Shown one piece after another: positions 13,156 through 23,633 of a stretch of DNA of 64,000 nucleotides. Position 1 is the first letter of the stretch. Each line of letters opens with the position of its first letter. The stretch comes from Tomocerus qinae (taxonomy: Eukaryota > Arthropoda > Collembola > Entomobryomorpha > Tomoceridae). The DNA lies in contig CM034549.1 of the NCBI GenBank assembly GCA_020055645.1, positions 14,901,930 to 14,965,929 on the forward strand, written 5' to 3'. The notes below the pieces were generated by a model. The model saw nothing but the letters and a program-made list of their open reading frames with translations, made no database searches and was not told where the DNA came from. A program made the translations under genes and the position numbers.

Positions 13156-15723
13156 GTAAGAACAACAAAAGAAGTGAAAGTCAAACGTCTCCTTCCTTTT
13201 AGCATCTTTCCGGTCCCTTTTATCTCCTCAATATTTTCTTATTTTTTCACCCCACACACAGAACTACTACCTACTCAAATAGATAGAACAAAGCTAGAGG
13301 AAACCAGTGGAAAATCTCTGCGCTTTGTTGAGTTAACCGTTGTGTATTGTACTATATTTTATTATATTTCATCCCAACCTTCCCTTACATTCTTACAAAC
13401 TTTCTCCAATACTACTTCCTTTCTATTCTTTTACCAACCAGAGAACATGAGAAAACCTTTAGTTCGGAACACAACTTAAAGAAATCCACCGTTAGGTAGC
13501 ATCCCTACGGAAAGAACATACGGAGACCTAAGTACCTCAACTTTCACTACAGTTCAGTTTTCTTGAAATCCGGAATTAGAGAAAAAGCTCTGTCATATCT
13601 CATTATATCATCGGTTATCAAAATCAGCCTCCTTTCCCCAAACAAACTAAATCCTTATACACTTCGGCAGTTAGAAAAAAGCTCACCAATTCACAAACAT
13701 TACAATAACTAAGCTAAAATTTCTCTCAAACTTATTGTTAGCCTCTTTGCTTTACGACTTATACTCCATTGTATTCATTTTCATCTGGGAATTCTTTCCT
13801 CCTCCATTTACGTACCTGCCTACTTACCAACTAACACTACCACAAGAAAAGTATCACAATACATCACCGTTCTGAGTATCTACTCATTTATGTTGTATAA
13901 TAATGTGGTATATAGAGGTACTTACGGAATATTTTCAACTTTGGGGTTGACGTCCCCCTTAAAACTCAATTTCCCATTACATTTGCTATCTTTAGCTATT
14001 TTAACCCTCACTATCCTGTATCTTCTACTTTCTACATTCCATATCACTAGGGACTAACAACTTTTTTTAGCTTCTTACAGGACAGGGGTAAGAATAACAA
14101 AGTTAGAATAATAGGAGACAAAAACCACCCCTGAGTCAACCCAGCCTTAACATATCCATTTCCACCCACTCAGACAGTCAGTTATAATATTATATTATTA
14201 TTACAAACAGTGCTTCCCCCCAACCACAAACGACAGGGAAAGCTTGTCAAAGGCTTTTCGCATATAATACAATTTAATATTATTCCATGGAAAAAGGTAA
14301 GCAGCTACAATAAAGCAACCCTTTCTTTTTTTAGCACTTTACGTAGTGTAACTATAAATCATTGTCATGCAGCAGACGACATGAAGGTATACCTAGCTCC
14401 GTATACAAAACCACAACATAACATTCGATGTTTCTCCTGCCTTCTTGTGTAATAACATTCATTTTCTTTGCAAGAGAATATCAAAGTCTGCCTTCATGCA
14501 CTTTTTAAGCTTATTGTTAGCATTCACGAGGCATTTGAGTTACAAATGCTTCACTAGACAGACTAAACATCAAATATCATATCACATTATCAGCACAAGC
14601 TTGCTTCCTACATGCCACACTGACTTTCAGCTTTAACTGTTTGTCTCTTTACTGTATTCTTACGTTAAGTTTCTTTATTTCCTCCTCAGTCTTCCTGCTT
14701 AACTGAATCCAATTCAGCTTCCATTTGATTTCAGTCACATTTGATTTCTCTCGACTGAACGGAGCACGTGGAGAAAAATTAGGGGAAATAGAAACCTTAA
14801 AAGGCTCACGGCTAACTGTGGTGAAAGCAAATTGAAATGTTAGTCTCACTCCCACTACCTGCTAGTTGGTAACTAGAGGAAAAACACACAAACCAAATGA
14901 TAGCATCAAACGTGATACCAAATCCGTTTTATTTCCACCACACTTGGTAACATATTTCTTACATCTATTCGTCACTACTCTCTCACGCCATTATCCAAAC
15001 AATCTTTCTTTCCCATCTAATCATTACAACCCTTTTAAATCGCGAAGATGTTGTAATATTACTATTCCACAATATAATACCAATTTTAACTCGTAAAGTT
15101 TATATTGCAGTGACCATTGAAAAATACCTTAAAACAATTTTTAATTACTCCTTCTTTTGCAGGTTCCTCGTGCTTTCGTTTCAAATAAAATATGCAGAAA
15201 AATGAATAAACCCTTGTACGAAGTAAATTCAAATTTCTGTGGTATGCTTTGTTTCTATTCCCTGTACATAGCTACCTAGGATGATAACTCAATTTATCAT
15301 TTGGTATTTCACAATGATAAGTAGTCATCCTTATTTATTACGTTCTTAAAATCAAAGCCTAGCCAATAAATCCATCACAAAGCTTTACAAACAATAGAAC
15401 TATATGACAACACATCATTAATCCTTGTCTACCGACTATCTACAACCTATAGAAATTAAATGAAATAAATACAATCAGTTTTCGTAGGTAGAAAATGTAG
15501 GTCCGTCGGATCAAATTGATGAAATATGGAGTAAAGTAGAACCAAATAAGTATCTGTGGTAAATATGCAGAAACTTGTTCCAAGTTTCAAACAAGCATTT
15601 ATTTCTCACCAACCCTAAGAGAATGATAACAATATGAGTTTACACCCATCAAACGTCAAAACACGATTTAGACGTACAGAGTTAGGGTGGGGTTCATATT
15701 CATCTCATGCCACAATATTATGA
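13156..15723. other. Gene-free stretch
   Basis: The longest frame is 101 codons (13174-13479, +). It is pyrimidine-rich, begins at a GTG and resembles no known family. A pentamer tract lies at 14698-14732. At about 14242-14256 the minus strand reads KAFD, as in reverse transcriptases, but no other such motif flanks it and I treat it as chance. Confidence 0.5.
14698..14732. repeat. Pentanucleotide tract (CTGAA / TTCAG type)
   Basis: Steps of five read CTTAA CTGAA TCCAA TTCAG, then CTTCC, ATTTG, ATTTC. The words AATTCAG and TTCCATTTGA are shared with the 10744 tract, which suggests a common source or the same bias. Confidence 0.45.
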
Positions 15724-15767
15724 CAACTAAATGGTCAACTAAATGGTCAACTAAATGGTCAACTAAA
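15724..15767. repeat. 12-bp tandem repeat, 3.7 copies
   Basis: Three perfect copies of CAACTAAATGGT occupy 15724-15735, 15736-15747 and 15748-15759, and eight further bases of a fourth lie at 15760-15767. A degenerate unit (CTAAATTGTCAAC, one mismatch to CTAAATGGTCAAC) follows directly and forms the left edge of the 60-bp duplication. In one frame the array encodes repeating Thr-Lys-Trp-Ser, but the frame is short. Confidence 0.9.
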
Positions 15768-15772
15768 CTAAA

Positions 15773-15832
15773 TTGTCAACGAAGAAGTATTTCAACGAAA
15801 TATTATTATCGTCATTATTCCCAAGTAATGTT
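15773..15832 (+). repeat. 60-bp perfect direct repeat, copy 1
   Basis: This copy is identical base for base to 16344-16403, 571 bp downstream, with bases differing at both edges (A versus G on the left, A versus C on the right). A perfect 60-bp match cannot be chance, so the duplication is recent relative to the decayed surroundings. It reads in frame as 20 codons beginning LSTKKYFNEILL and ending FPSNV. It begins inside the last degenerate unit of the 12-bp array. It lacks the TG...CA ends of an LTR, and no target-site duplication was found. Confidence 0.95.
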
Positions 15833-16078
15833 ACACTACATGATGTATTCACAACTATATGGCTGTTGTATTTTCTCCTAATAAAATGGAAAATAGAACA
15901 TCCATCTAACTTTTGCCCTAATGGTCCACAAACTATCATTTACAATAGCTGTTTTATCTTTCCATATACATCCCACTATGAAGATACGCTTATTTACGGC
16001 TATTGTACTCATAGCGTTTACAAGAATGTTCTTTTCCAATTCAGTTCTTCGACAATTCTATCTCTTAACACAGCGTAG
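15773..16078 (+). other. Unassigned 101-codon open frame containing repeat copy 1
   Basis: The open frame runs from just after a TAA at 15764-15766 to a stop at the 3' end. There is no ATG near its start; the first codon of the open run is TTG. Its first 20 codons are the duplicated segment. The remaining 81 codons (TLHDVFTTIWLLYF onward) are rich in aromatic and hydrophobic residues and resemble nothing I know. It could be an exon or exon fragment, a transposon remnant, or chance. Its interest comes from copy 2 being open in the same frame. Confidence 0.2.
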
Positions 16079-16334
16079 CGTAACATATCCAAGGGTGTAG
16101 GCAACACATCGTGAACTAATAAATCAAAAGTATTTCAAAGTATACAGATAATGCTACTTTTACATAATGCATCTGTAGAACTACTGGTATGTGTACGAGT
16201 ACTGAACAATAATACAATGATACCTAATCCCTCTACTATAATGTATCAGAAATATTCATGTCCATACTATATTAATATGGATGCACACTACAGAGTTATT
16301 GCTTTAGTGTAATCCGGTATATTATTATTGTATC

Positions 16335-16571
16335 ATGTATCTGTTGTCAACGAAGAAGTATTTCAACGAAATATTATTATCGTCATTATTCCCAAGTAAT
16401 GTTCTTGAACGCATAAAAGCCCAATGTGTACGGGAAGGGATACTAAATGGAAATAGCATTTTCTTAGCTCTTCGTGAATTCCTAAAGAAATACATCTCTC
16501 ATTTAATGCTCACGCTGCAAGTGAATAGTATAGAAAAGCAATTCTGTTTTTGTTCTATTAGATATTCCTAG
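16335..16571 (+). CDS. Hypothetical 78-codon frame containing repeat copy 2
   Basis: The frame starts with a real ATG (MYLLSTKKYF...) and ends in TAG at 16569-16571. Residues 4-23 are the duplicated 20-codon segment. Residues 24-57 (from LERIKAQC to about FLKKYISH) have a mixed charged and hydrophobic pattern that could form amphipathic helices, with more Lys, Glu and Arg than most chance frames here. No domain was recognised, and no polyadenylation or splice context was established. It may be a genuine small gene or terminal exon, a piece of a decayed mobile element, or an accidental frame. Confidence 0.25.
   Translation: MYLLSTKKYFNEILLSSLFPSNVLERIKAQCVREGILNGNSIFLALREFLKKYISHLMLTLQVNSIEKQFCFCSIRYS
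16344..16403 (+). repeat. 60-bp perfect direct repeat, copy 2
   Basis: Identical to 15773-15832. There is no 12-bp array upstream of this copy; the left flank is GTATCTG. The 511 bp between the copies contain no recognisable terminal structures, so the pair does not look like a standard LTR or TRIM element. The length and perfect identity rule out chance. Confidence 0.95.
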
Positions 16572-19571
16572 CTCCGAGATTGGGCTTTTCCTTTCGCTCG
16601 GTAGTCGGAGTCAGGGGAGGAAGATGATATGTTATTCAATGTTGAAAACATTCAGCTCACTTTAGCTGTCAGAAAACTTGCCCAATTTCTCTAGCATTCC
16701 TACTACCATAATTCAAATTCTTCGTCTCTTTCTAATACGAGAGGGCGAATGAAAGGAAAGCATTTTCAAGAAACTTATATATAAGTACTCCATAGCTCTC
16801 ACCTACCTTAAATTCTAAACAAAATATAACAACTATATGGATTATAAATACATGTACATACGGGCCCTGGACAATTTGGCAAAACACAGTCAACTGTATA
16901 GTTCAACGTGGAAAATTGCTATACATGGAAAATTAAAATACCTAACGTGTACGATAGCGAAGGAATGTGCGTTTCCTTCGCTGTGTTATTGCTATCAAGT
17001 GATGCTAAGCCGTTCTTAGCCTACTTCTCTACCTCAGGCAACCCTTTCGTACAAAATTATTGGTGAAATTATGACAAAAATGATTTACAATAAGCGTGCT
17101 CCTTCCACTGACCATCATATACTACTTTCATATACCTTCTATACCCAATATGCTACGTTCAACTATGTATATTGGCCAACCTACGAGAACAGATGCTACA
17201 TACAACTCATTACAACATGCACGTAGTTTCTAAATTGCGTATAGAAAATAGCTATGAGAGATTCCATCGTCCCACTGTTTGTATCATATACTAGCGATCT
17301 ACAACGTAATACACGCATTCCATAATGTGAAATGAAATGAGCACAAACCGCAGAAATAAATAAATATGTCACTTTACTATCCTACACAATCTAAATCTAA
17401 AATGTGCTGTGTAATCAAAAACATAATACCTTTTAAAATCTACGCTACATTAGGAAGGGCAGGAAAGTCAATTGAAAACCGAATCGAAAACCCAAAAACT
17501 AATCCTGAACAAGGAGATAATAAATGGCTTGCTTTGCAAATTGTAATTACAGCCCGATTTTATTAAAAACCAATCAATGAATAGGGAACACCCATGGTAA
17601 AGATTTGAATCTATAAAGCAAAATAACATTCAAGAATTACGTAATAACCTCCAAATGATACTTTCAGTATCCTATTCTTCTGTTATGTATTTCCAGTTCA
17701 ATGGAAAGCAAAAGCTTACAGCAGGCGATTTTTCCAAAATATTCACATTAAATGAAAGTTCTTTTGAAAATGTAATTTACCAAGTCGATCTTAACTTTAA
17801 CATTATAATATATGTATTGCAACCATACAATTTTATAGATTCCTTAGCAAAATCCGGCCATGTTTCATATATCTACATAAAATAAGACATCTTTTGAGTA
17901 ATACTTTCCTGCAAGGCATATTTGCAGATAAATACAAGAGGGATGTCTCTCCTGTTGATAGTGGGTATTTCAGAAGACCATACATGATAATGATGATGAT
18001 ATTCTGGGGAGAGAGACCATTGGACCAACTTTACTCATTACGGTCATTATTATGTCTGATATTCTAGTTTCCTATTGAAAGAACAAACTATCTGTGCCAT
18101 TGATGCCATGAGCAAATTTACAGGGATTCTCAATTTAGATTTATACACGCTCTGCATGGTAGAAAACAAGTTGGCAAAACAAAGGAAACCGTGACGTTCT
18201 TTAACAGAACGCAAACTATGTGTAAGCAATAAAGATGACACGGGGAAAATTATTATAGCAGCAGATACTCCTGTTCATAATAAGCGAGCGATCTACCTTC
18301 CACCAAGTACCTAAGCCACCTAATAACCTCCAATTCAGACAATGGTATTTGGTCTGTAAAATTTTATTCAGTCAATGCTTTTACTAATTTATTGGAATTA
18401 GTTTCCATTTGTAGCATCACAATAGTAAACCACGTAGTAGAATAGCCGACTGTTATTCTGATCTACAGATACGTATAAGCTTGCAATAATACATATTCCT
18501 CGCTGGTTTATAGTTCCTAGTCTTCAGAATTATTATTGTCGTACATAGAGGTGGCTTTCCTAGTTTGATAGGCACAAATAAGTGTGCTTTGCTATGTACG
18601 CCAGTTCTTTGGTTTCCTTTACGCAAAAACATTTTATTGCAACAAGACAGTCTAACCTAAGCATCCACAAAAAGTTTCAAGTGCTGAAATTCCCACGCGG
18701 TGCTTAGAGTTTGAATAAACGTAATGTCTATTCTTGGAGTGTATACTTATTTTCAGTCACACTTCCACATTATACAATTTACTTGAGACAAATACTATCA
18801 GGACACTATTTGACATATAACTACATACATATATAGTACAATAGGGTTTCAGCTTACAATGTGGTGAAGAACAAGTAGAAATCTTCAAGCTTATTTCTCT
18901 CGTTGTTACATTGTCACAAAGTCGACTAGTATGGAAACGTCTTATGGTTTCTTATGATTCCCAGATGCGTAACATACCCAAACTATACTGTCTCAGCCCA
19001 TAAACCCCTAATACTTTTACTCATGCAAAGAAATTCTAACAATACATTATAATTTCACACTACATACTTACATTTGATAATAAAATAAAAAAATATCTGT
19101 ACATCTAAAAAAACTTACATTCATTCACACGTGGAGGAGAGCTAATTCAGTTGCACAAGATGGAAATTGTTGTTACACAGTGGGCCAAACGAAGTATGAA
19201 TGAACTTTTATCAAGACGTGAAGCAATATATAAAAAATAGGTTGGAAACGATATCATATTGCTAGAGGCTGATCAAATAGATGGAAAGTCATAGTTAAGA
19301 AAATGACTTACTTAGTATCATTTGTACCACCAGTAACTTATTTCAACACAGGTATTAACTAAAAGGTATAAATTAATGTATATAAAAATATCAGTAAAAT
19401 TGATAAATAACGGGCATTTAATTTTTTTGTTACATGTTCATAATTAGCATAAACAAATGAATAGTAGGTTGATATATATCGAATTGTTTTCGTTATAATA
19501 TGTAATTTAAGGTCGATTAAAACCGCATAAATAAGTATATCCTATTATTCTATATTACAGGATAGGGATAG
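16404..19571. other. Mostly gene-free stretch between the duplication and the L1 relic
   Basis: Apart from the hypothetical frame ending at 16571 there is no frame above 80 codons. A 10-bp stem-loop lies at 16956-16982. A 76-codon frame (17655-17885, +) has a fairly mixed composition but no recognisable domain. An open run of about 60 codons without an ATG ends near 18065. The sequence from about 19558 to 19605 may be the frameshifted upstream edge of the L1 relic. Confidence 0.5.
16956..16982. other. Perfect 10-bp stem-loop
   Basis: AGCGAAGGAA at 16956-16965 is the exact reverse complement of TTCCTTCGCT at 16973-16982, with a 7-base loop (TGTGCGT). Roughly one or two perfect hairpins of this size are expected by chance in 64 kb. 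There is no T-run after it and no flanking gene, so no function is assigned. Confidence 0.5.
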
Positions 19572-20027
19572 GTTACTGATACCAGTAATAAGATCCCAGC
19601 AATCAGATTAATGATAGCTAAGAAAGCTTTTGATTGGACTGAATTTAATGAGATTAGCATTAGAGATTTAAAGTATGGAAGCAATTTCAGTTTCCTTTTA
19701 ATCATGTTTAGTAGTAGAACATTGAGGAAATGGAAACAAGAAGACATTAAAATTCAAACCGGACTAGGGATCTCAGGGGTGCTAGTCCAAATAGTGTACC
19801 CTGTACTTTTGAAATTACATCTCAGCATTAGAACAATCCCTGTTGGATTAAATACCTACTTATGGACCATGGCATCTGGCTGACAATGAGAACTCATGGA
19901 ATATGCAGAAGATACGAACATGAACATGTGCAGAAACTCCCAAAATACTACCTCCCTTCAATATTAGGTCAACGCTCTAAAAACTTCCGAAGCGCATTAT
20001 TGCTACGTATATGTTGCATTAGACTAA
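19572..20027 (+). pseudogene. Decayed L1-like non-LTR retrotransposon reverse transcriptase fragment
   Basis: In intact L1 elements this ORF2 domain copies the element's RNA into DNA at the nicked target site. One frame carries, in order: IAKKAFDWTEF (KAFD codons 19623-19634, matching the DAEKAFD block with its first catalytic Asp region degraded), then LKYGSNF and a LIMFSS block resembling the L1 G-x-x-F...I-x-x-L-Y-S-S stretch. Next come IQTG (TG at 19758-19763) and PVLLKLHL (from 19800), corresponding to TGxRQGxxLSPLLF. YAED follows at 19902-19913, the catalytic YADD with one Asp changed to Glu, then NSQN, and VNALKTSEA at 19968-19994, matching the G-Y-K-I/V-N-x-x-K-S-E-A block. KAFD to YAED spans 97 residues, against about 100 in L1. 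In-frame stops at 19881, 19887, 19965 and 20025, about 12 residues lost after YAED, and altered catalytic residues make it inactive. No ORF1, endonuclease or poly(A) tail was recognised. Confidence 0.72.
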
Positions 20028-20117
20028 TCTTTCCTCATTCCGACATAATTTTGTCTTGAGGAAATCTCTCTCTCCTAGTGAAGTGACTGTGAGAGAATTC
20101 CATCCTTTCTAGTATTA
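20028..20117 (+). other. Possible frameshifted downstream edge of the L1 relic
   Basis: After the last stop of the relic, another frame at 20080-20109 reads EVTVREFHPF before a TAG. In L1 proteins a segment of the type ...N-F-H/Y-P-L/F... follows the reverse transcriptase core, so this may be its continuation after a frameshift. The match is short and by itself not convincing. Confidence 0.2.
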
Positions 20118-21122
20118 GGTTTATAATATGTTTTGCATAATTTAAACCTAATTTGTGATATGAAATGTCGACGGATTTGCCTCGAGTGAATTTCAGACTT
20201 AAGCCAACTTATACTCCAATTTGACTTCTCTTCCTATTCATACATAAGTAGCACATGTGAATGAAAAGTAGGCTGCTCTGCTTCATTTTTAATTCCATAT
20301 TTGATTCCATGTTACGGATCCTCTAGAAAATCATATACATAGATCATGCATGCGTGGAGAAATGCAAGCGTTGAGACAGCCTACAGTCTACATGACAATG
20401 TAATTTATTACGATTTAATGCTGACAATATAAATCGCACTAGTTTTAACAAGCAGTATATGCATAGGGAAATAGTAAGCGTCTATGTTCTCAGACATTAC
20501 TGTGCTTTCTATATACATTTTCAAAAAAAATGAATTGTTTTAGATAAACCAATTAGTAAGCTTTTATCGAAACTTGAAGTACAGATTAGAATTGACTTAT
20601 AGTTACTACCTACAAAATTTCTAAGCCTTAATAAGTAGTTGCAATTGAATAGCCCTGAGTTAATTGCTGTATTTTATTCTAGTTGGTACATAATTGCTAT
20701 TTAGCACATGCTAGATACACAATATCAACAAAAGAAATGTAACATGTGTTCTTAATTGTAATGGCTCTCATGTATGCAGAAAGCGTTTTAGACTGCTGTC
20801 AGATTTGCGTCGACAGTCAAGGTAAGTAGGCAGAACAAAGCAAAGAAGATCAATGAACGCAACTAGTTTATTAGTTGATTCGAGGATTTTAATGAGTTTG
20901 TAAATTTAATCCACCTAATAATCTGCAGCAATGAACATGCTACTTTGACTCAACACGGGGGGATCGGAAGTTGTTTGATATTGTAAGCTTAGATAATTTA
21001 ATATAATTAAAGTAAGCTAGACAGTCTTTTTGTATGCTCTAATTTATACTCCTTTATAGCAGTTAATACAGTATGTAATAGGTTTAGATAAGCTGAGACA
21101 ATATTCGTCGACTGTACATATT
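20118..21122. other. Gene-free stretch
   Basis: No frame of 60 codons or more occurs on either strand, and no RNA gene or repeat was recognised. Confidence 0.55.
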
Positions 21123-21596
21123 TCATTTGGAGCAATAAAGTAGAAACAAAAACAAAACAACAACAGATGTTGTCAGAATGTTGCTAAACTGTGTCCATGT
21201 CTCGGCCTTGTCGAAATATTTATTCGAAGTAACCACGCTGTCTGCCAGTACACATGTAAATAATGTATGTATATATACAAAATAAATATATATGAATACA
21301 GCATAAGAATTCATAGTAGCAGAAAAGAATGTCGACGCACATCTATCTGCATTAGTAAGGAGTGTATGTGCCTTGGAATGGAATAAAGAATAGGCCGTAT
21401 AGAGACAGTCCAAGTCCAGCACATGCAAAAAGGCCAAGTGCGTGAAATTCAAGTGAACTAAACTACTGACTGCAAACATTGTACAACTCCCATGGGAGTC
21501 ACTGAAGTAAAAGTATAGCTCCAACTCAAAGAAAAGGTTTGTTCGGCATGGTTCGCTCAGATGTTGCAACTGTATGTGACTGTGAATACTCTCCAT
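21123..21596 (-). other. Unassigned frame of about 157 codons on the minus strand
   Basis: From the ATG at 21594-21596 the frame runs about 157 codons; it is open a further nine codons to a TTG. The translation has two hydrophobic stretches that could be membrane segments: AVFIYIYFVYIHTLF in the second half and VVVLFLFLLYC at the very end. No family was recognised. From base composition I estimate about 0.07 stops per codon, so fewer than 0.1 frames this long would be expected in the window under a simple model. Uneven local composition makes that estimate soft. No Kozak or splice support was established. Confidence 0.18.
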
Positions 21597-21608
21597 GTGC
21601 TTTGTAGT

Positions 21609-21720
21609 GTCTTGTCGTGCCAAGTCTCGTCTTATTGTCGAAAGAACTCCAAAACTAAGTTAGAAAAGTTGAAATTTTCTTAGAAATCAACAAATTCAAA
21701 TTTTGTATGCACGACAAGAC
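21609..21720. repeat. 12-bp inverted repeat pair
   Basis: GTCTTGTCGTGC at 21609-21620 is the exact reverse complement of GCACGACAAGAC at 21709-21720, with 88 bp between the arms. A pair like this is expected at well under one per window but not vanishingly rarely. No target-site duplication or transposon-like interior was seen. Confidence 0.4.
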
Positions 21721-21885
21721 GAGTGTGTCGCTTTCCTTCTCTTTCTCTTCCGACAGAGAAAAAAGGAGAAAGTCATTACCATATAATAATATAATGTAAC
21801 ATGATGTTGGACACGAGTGAACACGACAGACAGAAATTTGCAGTGCAATAATACAGGGCAACGAGAGTAAGGACCAAATGGAGCA

Positions 21886-21910
21886 TTGTCTTGACTTGTC
21901 TTGACGTTGA
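21886..21910. repeat. Pentanucleotide tract (TTGTC / TTGAC type)
   Basis: Steps of five read TTGTC TTGAC TTGTC TTGAC and then GTTGA. It is short but nearly perfect, with the same core word (TTGAC) as the tracts at 3396-3410 and 53127. Confidence 0.65.
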
Positions 21911-23258
21911 CATCTTTTCGGCTAACTATTGTCATGTTGCACCATGCATTTTTGTTACTAACATTAAACATCTCTTTATCAACTAAATATACGATGCTAC
22001 TTTATCTACATTCTACTACAAAGCAAAGTTTAAGTGAGAGGTCTGGTAAACTGTCAAGCAATTTAAGTTATATCAAACTCAGATGCGGACTTGATAGAAT
22101 TTATGTAAGATAATATAGCATCACATTTATGCATTCATCGTAAATACTTAAACACAACTTTATAAAAGAAATAGAATTTTATATTACACACGAATGAGCC
22201 AAGTTCACTATGCCAAATACACAAACAAAGTTAAACTAGGGAAAGGAGATATCGAATTTCAAAAGCAGACAAAGACAACAAAACTTTTTGCGAAAATCCA
22301 AATGTACATAATGTAATCTAATGTATGCATGCATCCAAGCATGACTGTTTTTGGTGCAAAAAACACAAAAAGAAGGCAATGGATTCAGTTGAGCACAATT
22401 TCACCAACATAAATCCATATGCTTTATTAAACCCATGCTTTGTACAAATAGCTTCACACAAATTAGAGTTAATTGTATTATTGCATCTTATTAGGTGGAA
22501 AACTCAATTTACTGACTTATCTTATATTAAGCCATTTTAAGGACATGTAATTAATATTACTATTACCAATACCATTACCGCTTTACCTCAAGCGTGAATT
22601 ATCCAACCCTAGAGTGACAGTACCATACAATAATCAGTTTTGTGTGTGGTATAGTTTGAAAAATGAAAATAGCAAGATATAATTTCAAATCCGAACATGT
22701 GTACATTTACTTAGCTTAGAATAATGTGTCACATCAATAATAAATAGCATTTTTTGAATGATGAATTACAATAGGGTATCTAAGGATGGCTAACTAATAC
22801 TCCATAATGCGTTATAAGGACGTATATATTCGTAAAAGCAGTATGGTGCCCATTACGTAGTAAAGAATGTAATCTAAATATATAATTCATACGCCCTGCC
22901 GGGTTGCGTCTTGCGTATCCGTAGGAGTAAGAGTAGGCGAGGAGTGAGAGTCGTCGTAAGAAGTCTATTCTTTGTGAATACATAAAAGAGGCAAAGAGAG
23001 AGAGACAACATCACAATAGAATATTATACAACAGAGACAAACTAAAGAAGAAAAAGAAAAGAAGGAGGAAGAACTATTACTACAATAGTTATAACTACCT
23101 TGCGAGTATTTCCCATCACATTGTGTTCGTTGTACATTAAATTTTAGAGAAGTGCACAGAAGAGAATAGACTGGTTACAAATATGTACACAAGTACATAC
23201 AATGCAACAATAGAGTAGCATAGGGAAAGTAACCAGGGAGAAATGATTCTGTTGGGTC
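21911..23258. other. Gene-free stretch
   Basis: Only frames of about 60-71 codons occur, none recognisable. A GA/AAG-rich purine stretch lies at about 22985-23075. No RNA gene or mobile element was recognised. Confidence 0.5.
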
Positions 23259-23318
23259 GGCTGACTAAGCTGAAGCTTGAATTGACCTAACTTGACTTGA
23301 ATTTGCATTGCATGGCAT
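23259..23318. repeat. Long degenerate pentanucleotide tract (GACTT / GAATT / TGCAT type)
   Basis: The tract begins GGCTG ACTAA GCTGA AGCTT. From 23279 the units are GAATT, GACCT, AACTT, GACTT, GAATT, TGCAT, TGCAT, GGCAT. Over the last eight units, 24 of 35 bases match the base five positions earlier (about 0.69, against about 0.28 expected). The fixed phase over 60 bp makes this one of the most convincing tracts. Confidence 0.7.
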
Positions 23319-23603
23319 GTCTCTCCTTCCTTCACATTCCCTTCCACTTAGGCGAAGGAAAGTAAAGAGCGAAACGTGAACTGTTCAAGTATAAGTTGAA
23401 TTTAAAGTGAGAGCACTGAGGCAAATCAAATCCAAAGTGCCATCCATATAATAAGTACACTTCCAAATGCTAGACCCTTATATCATTGCAAATAGTCAAG
23501 TTTTAAGGAGCCGAGAGTCTCACAACTAGCTAAATACATAACACAACAACGGGGAGAGAGGAAGGATGTTGAATAAATGTGTGGAATTTTTATATCAGAA
23601 TAA

Positions 23604-23633
23604 AACTCAAGTGAAGTCAAGTCTGATTTGCCT
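23604..23633. repeat. Pentanucleotide tract (AAGTC type)
   Basis: Steps of five read AACTC AAGTG AAGTC AAGTC, then TGATT and TGCCT. AAGTC is the reverse complement of GACTT, linking this tract to the one at 23259-23318 in opposite orientation about 300 bp away. Confidence 0.6.

Noticed and set aside
13174..13479. 101-codon frame on the plus strand.
   Set aside because: It begins with GTG, lies in a pyrimidine-rich stretch that depletes stop codons, and shows no recognisable protein pattern.
14205..14300. Minus-strand frame containing RKAFDK, like the start of a reverse transcriptase.
   Set aside because: About one KAFD is expected by chance across six frames of 64 kb, and no other reverse transcriptase block lies nearby.
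15773..16403. The 60-bp direct repeats as terminal repeats of a miniature LTR element.
   Set aside because: The repeats lack TG...CA ends, are shorter than usual, and show no primer-binding site, polypurine tract or target-site duplication.
21687..21703. ACAAA-TTCAAAT-TTTGT, a perfect 5-bp stem with a T-loop-like sequence.
   Set aside because: No matching acceptor stem, D arm or anticodon arm was found upstream. The stem is AT-only and likely chance.
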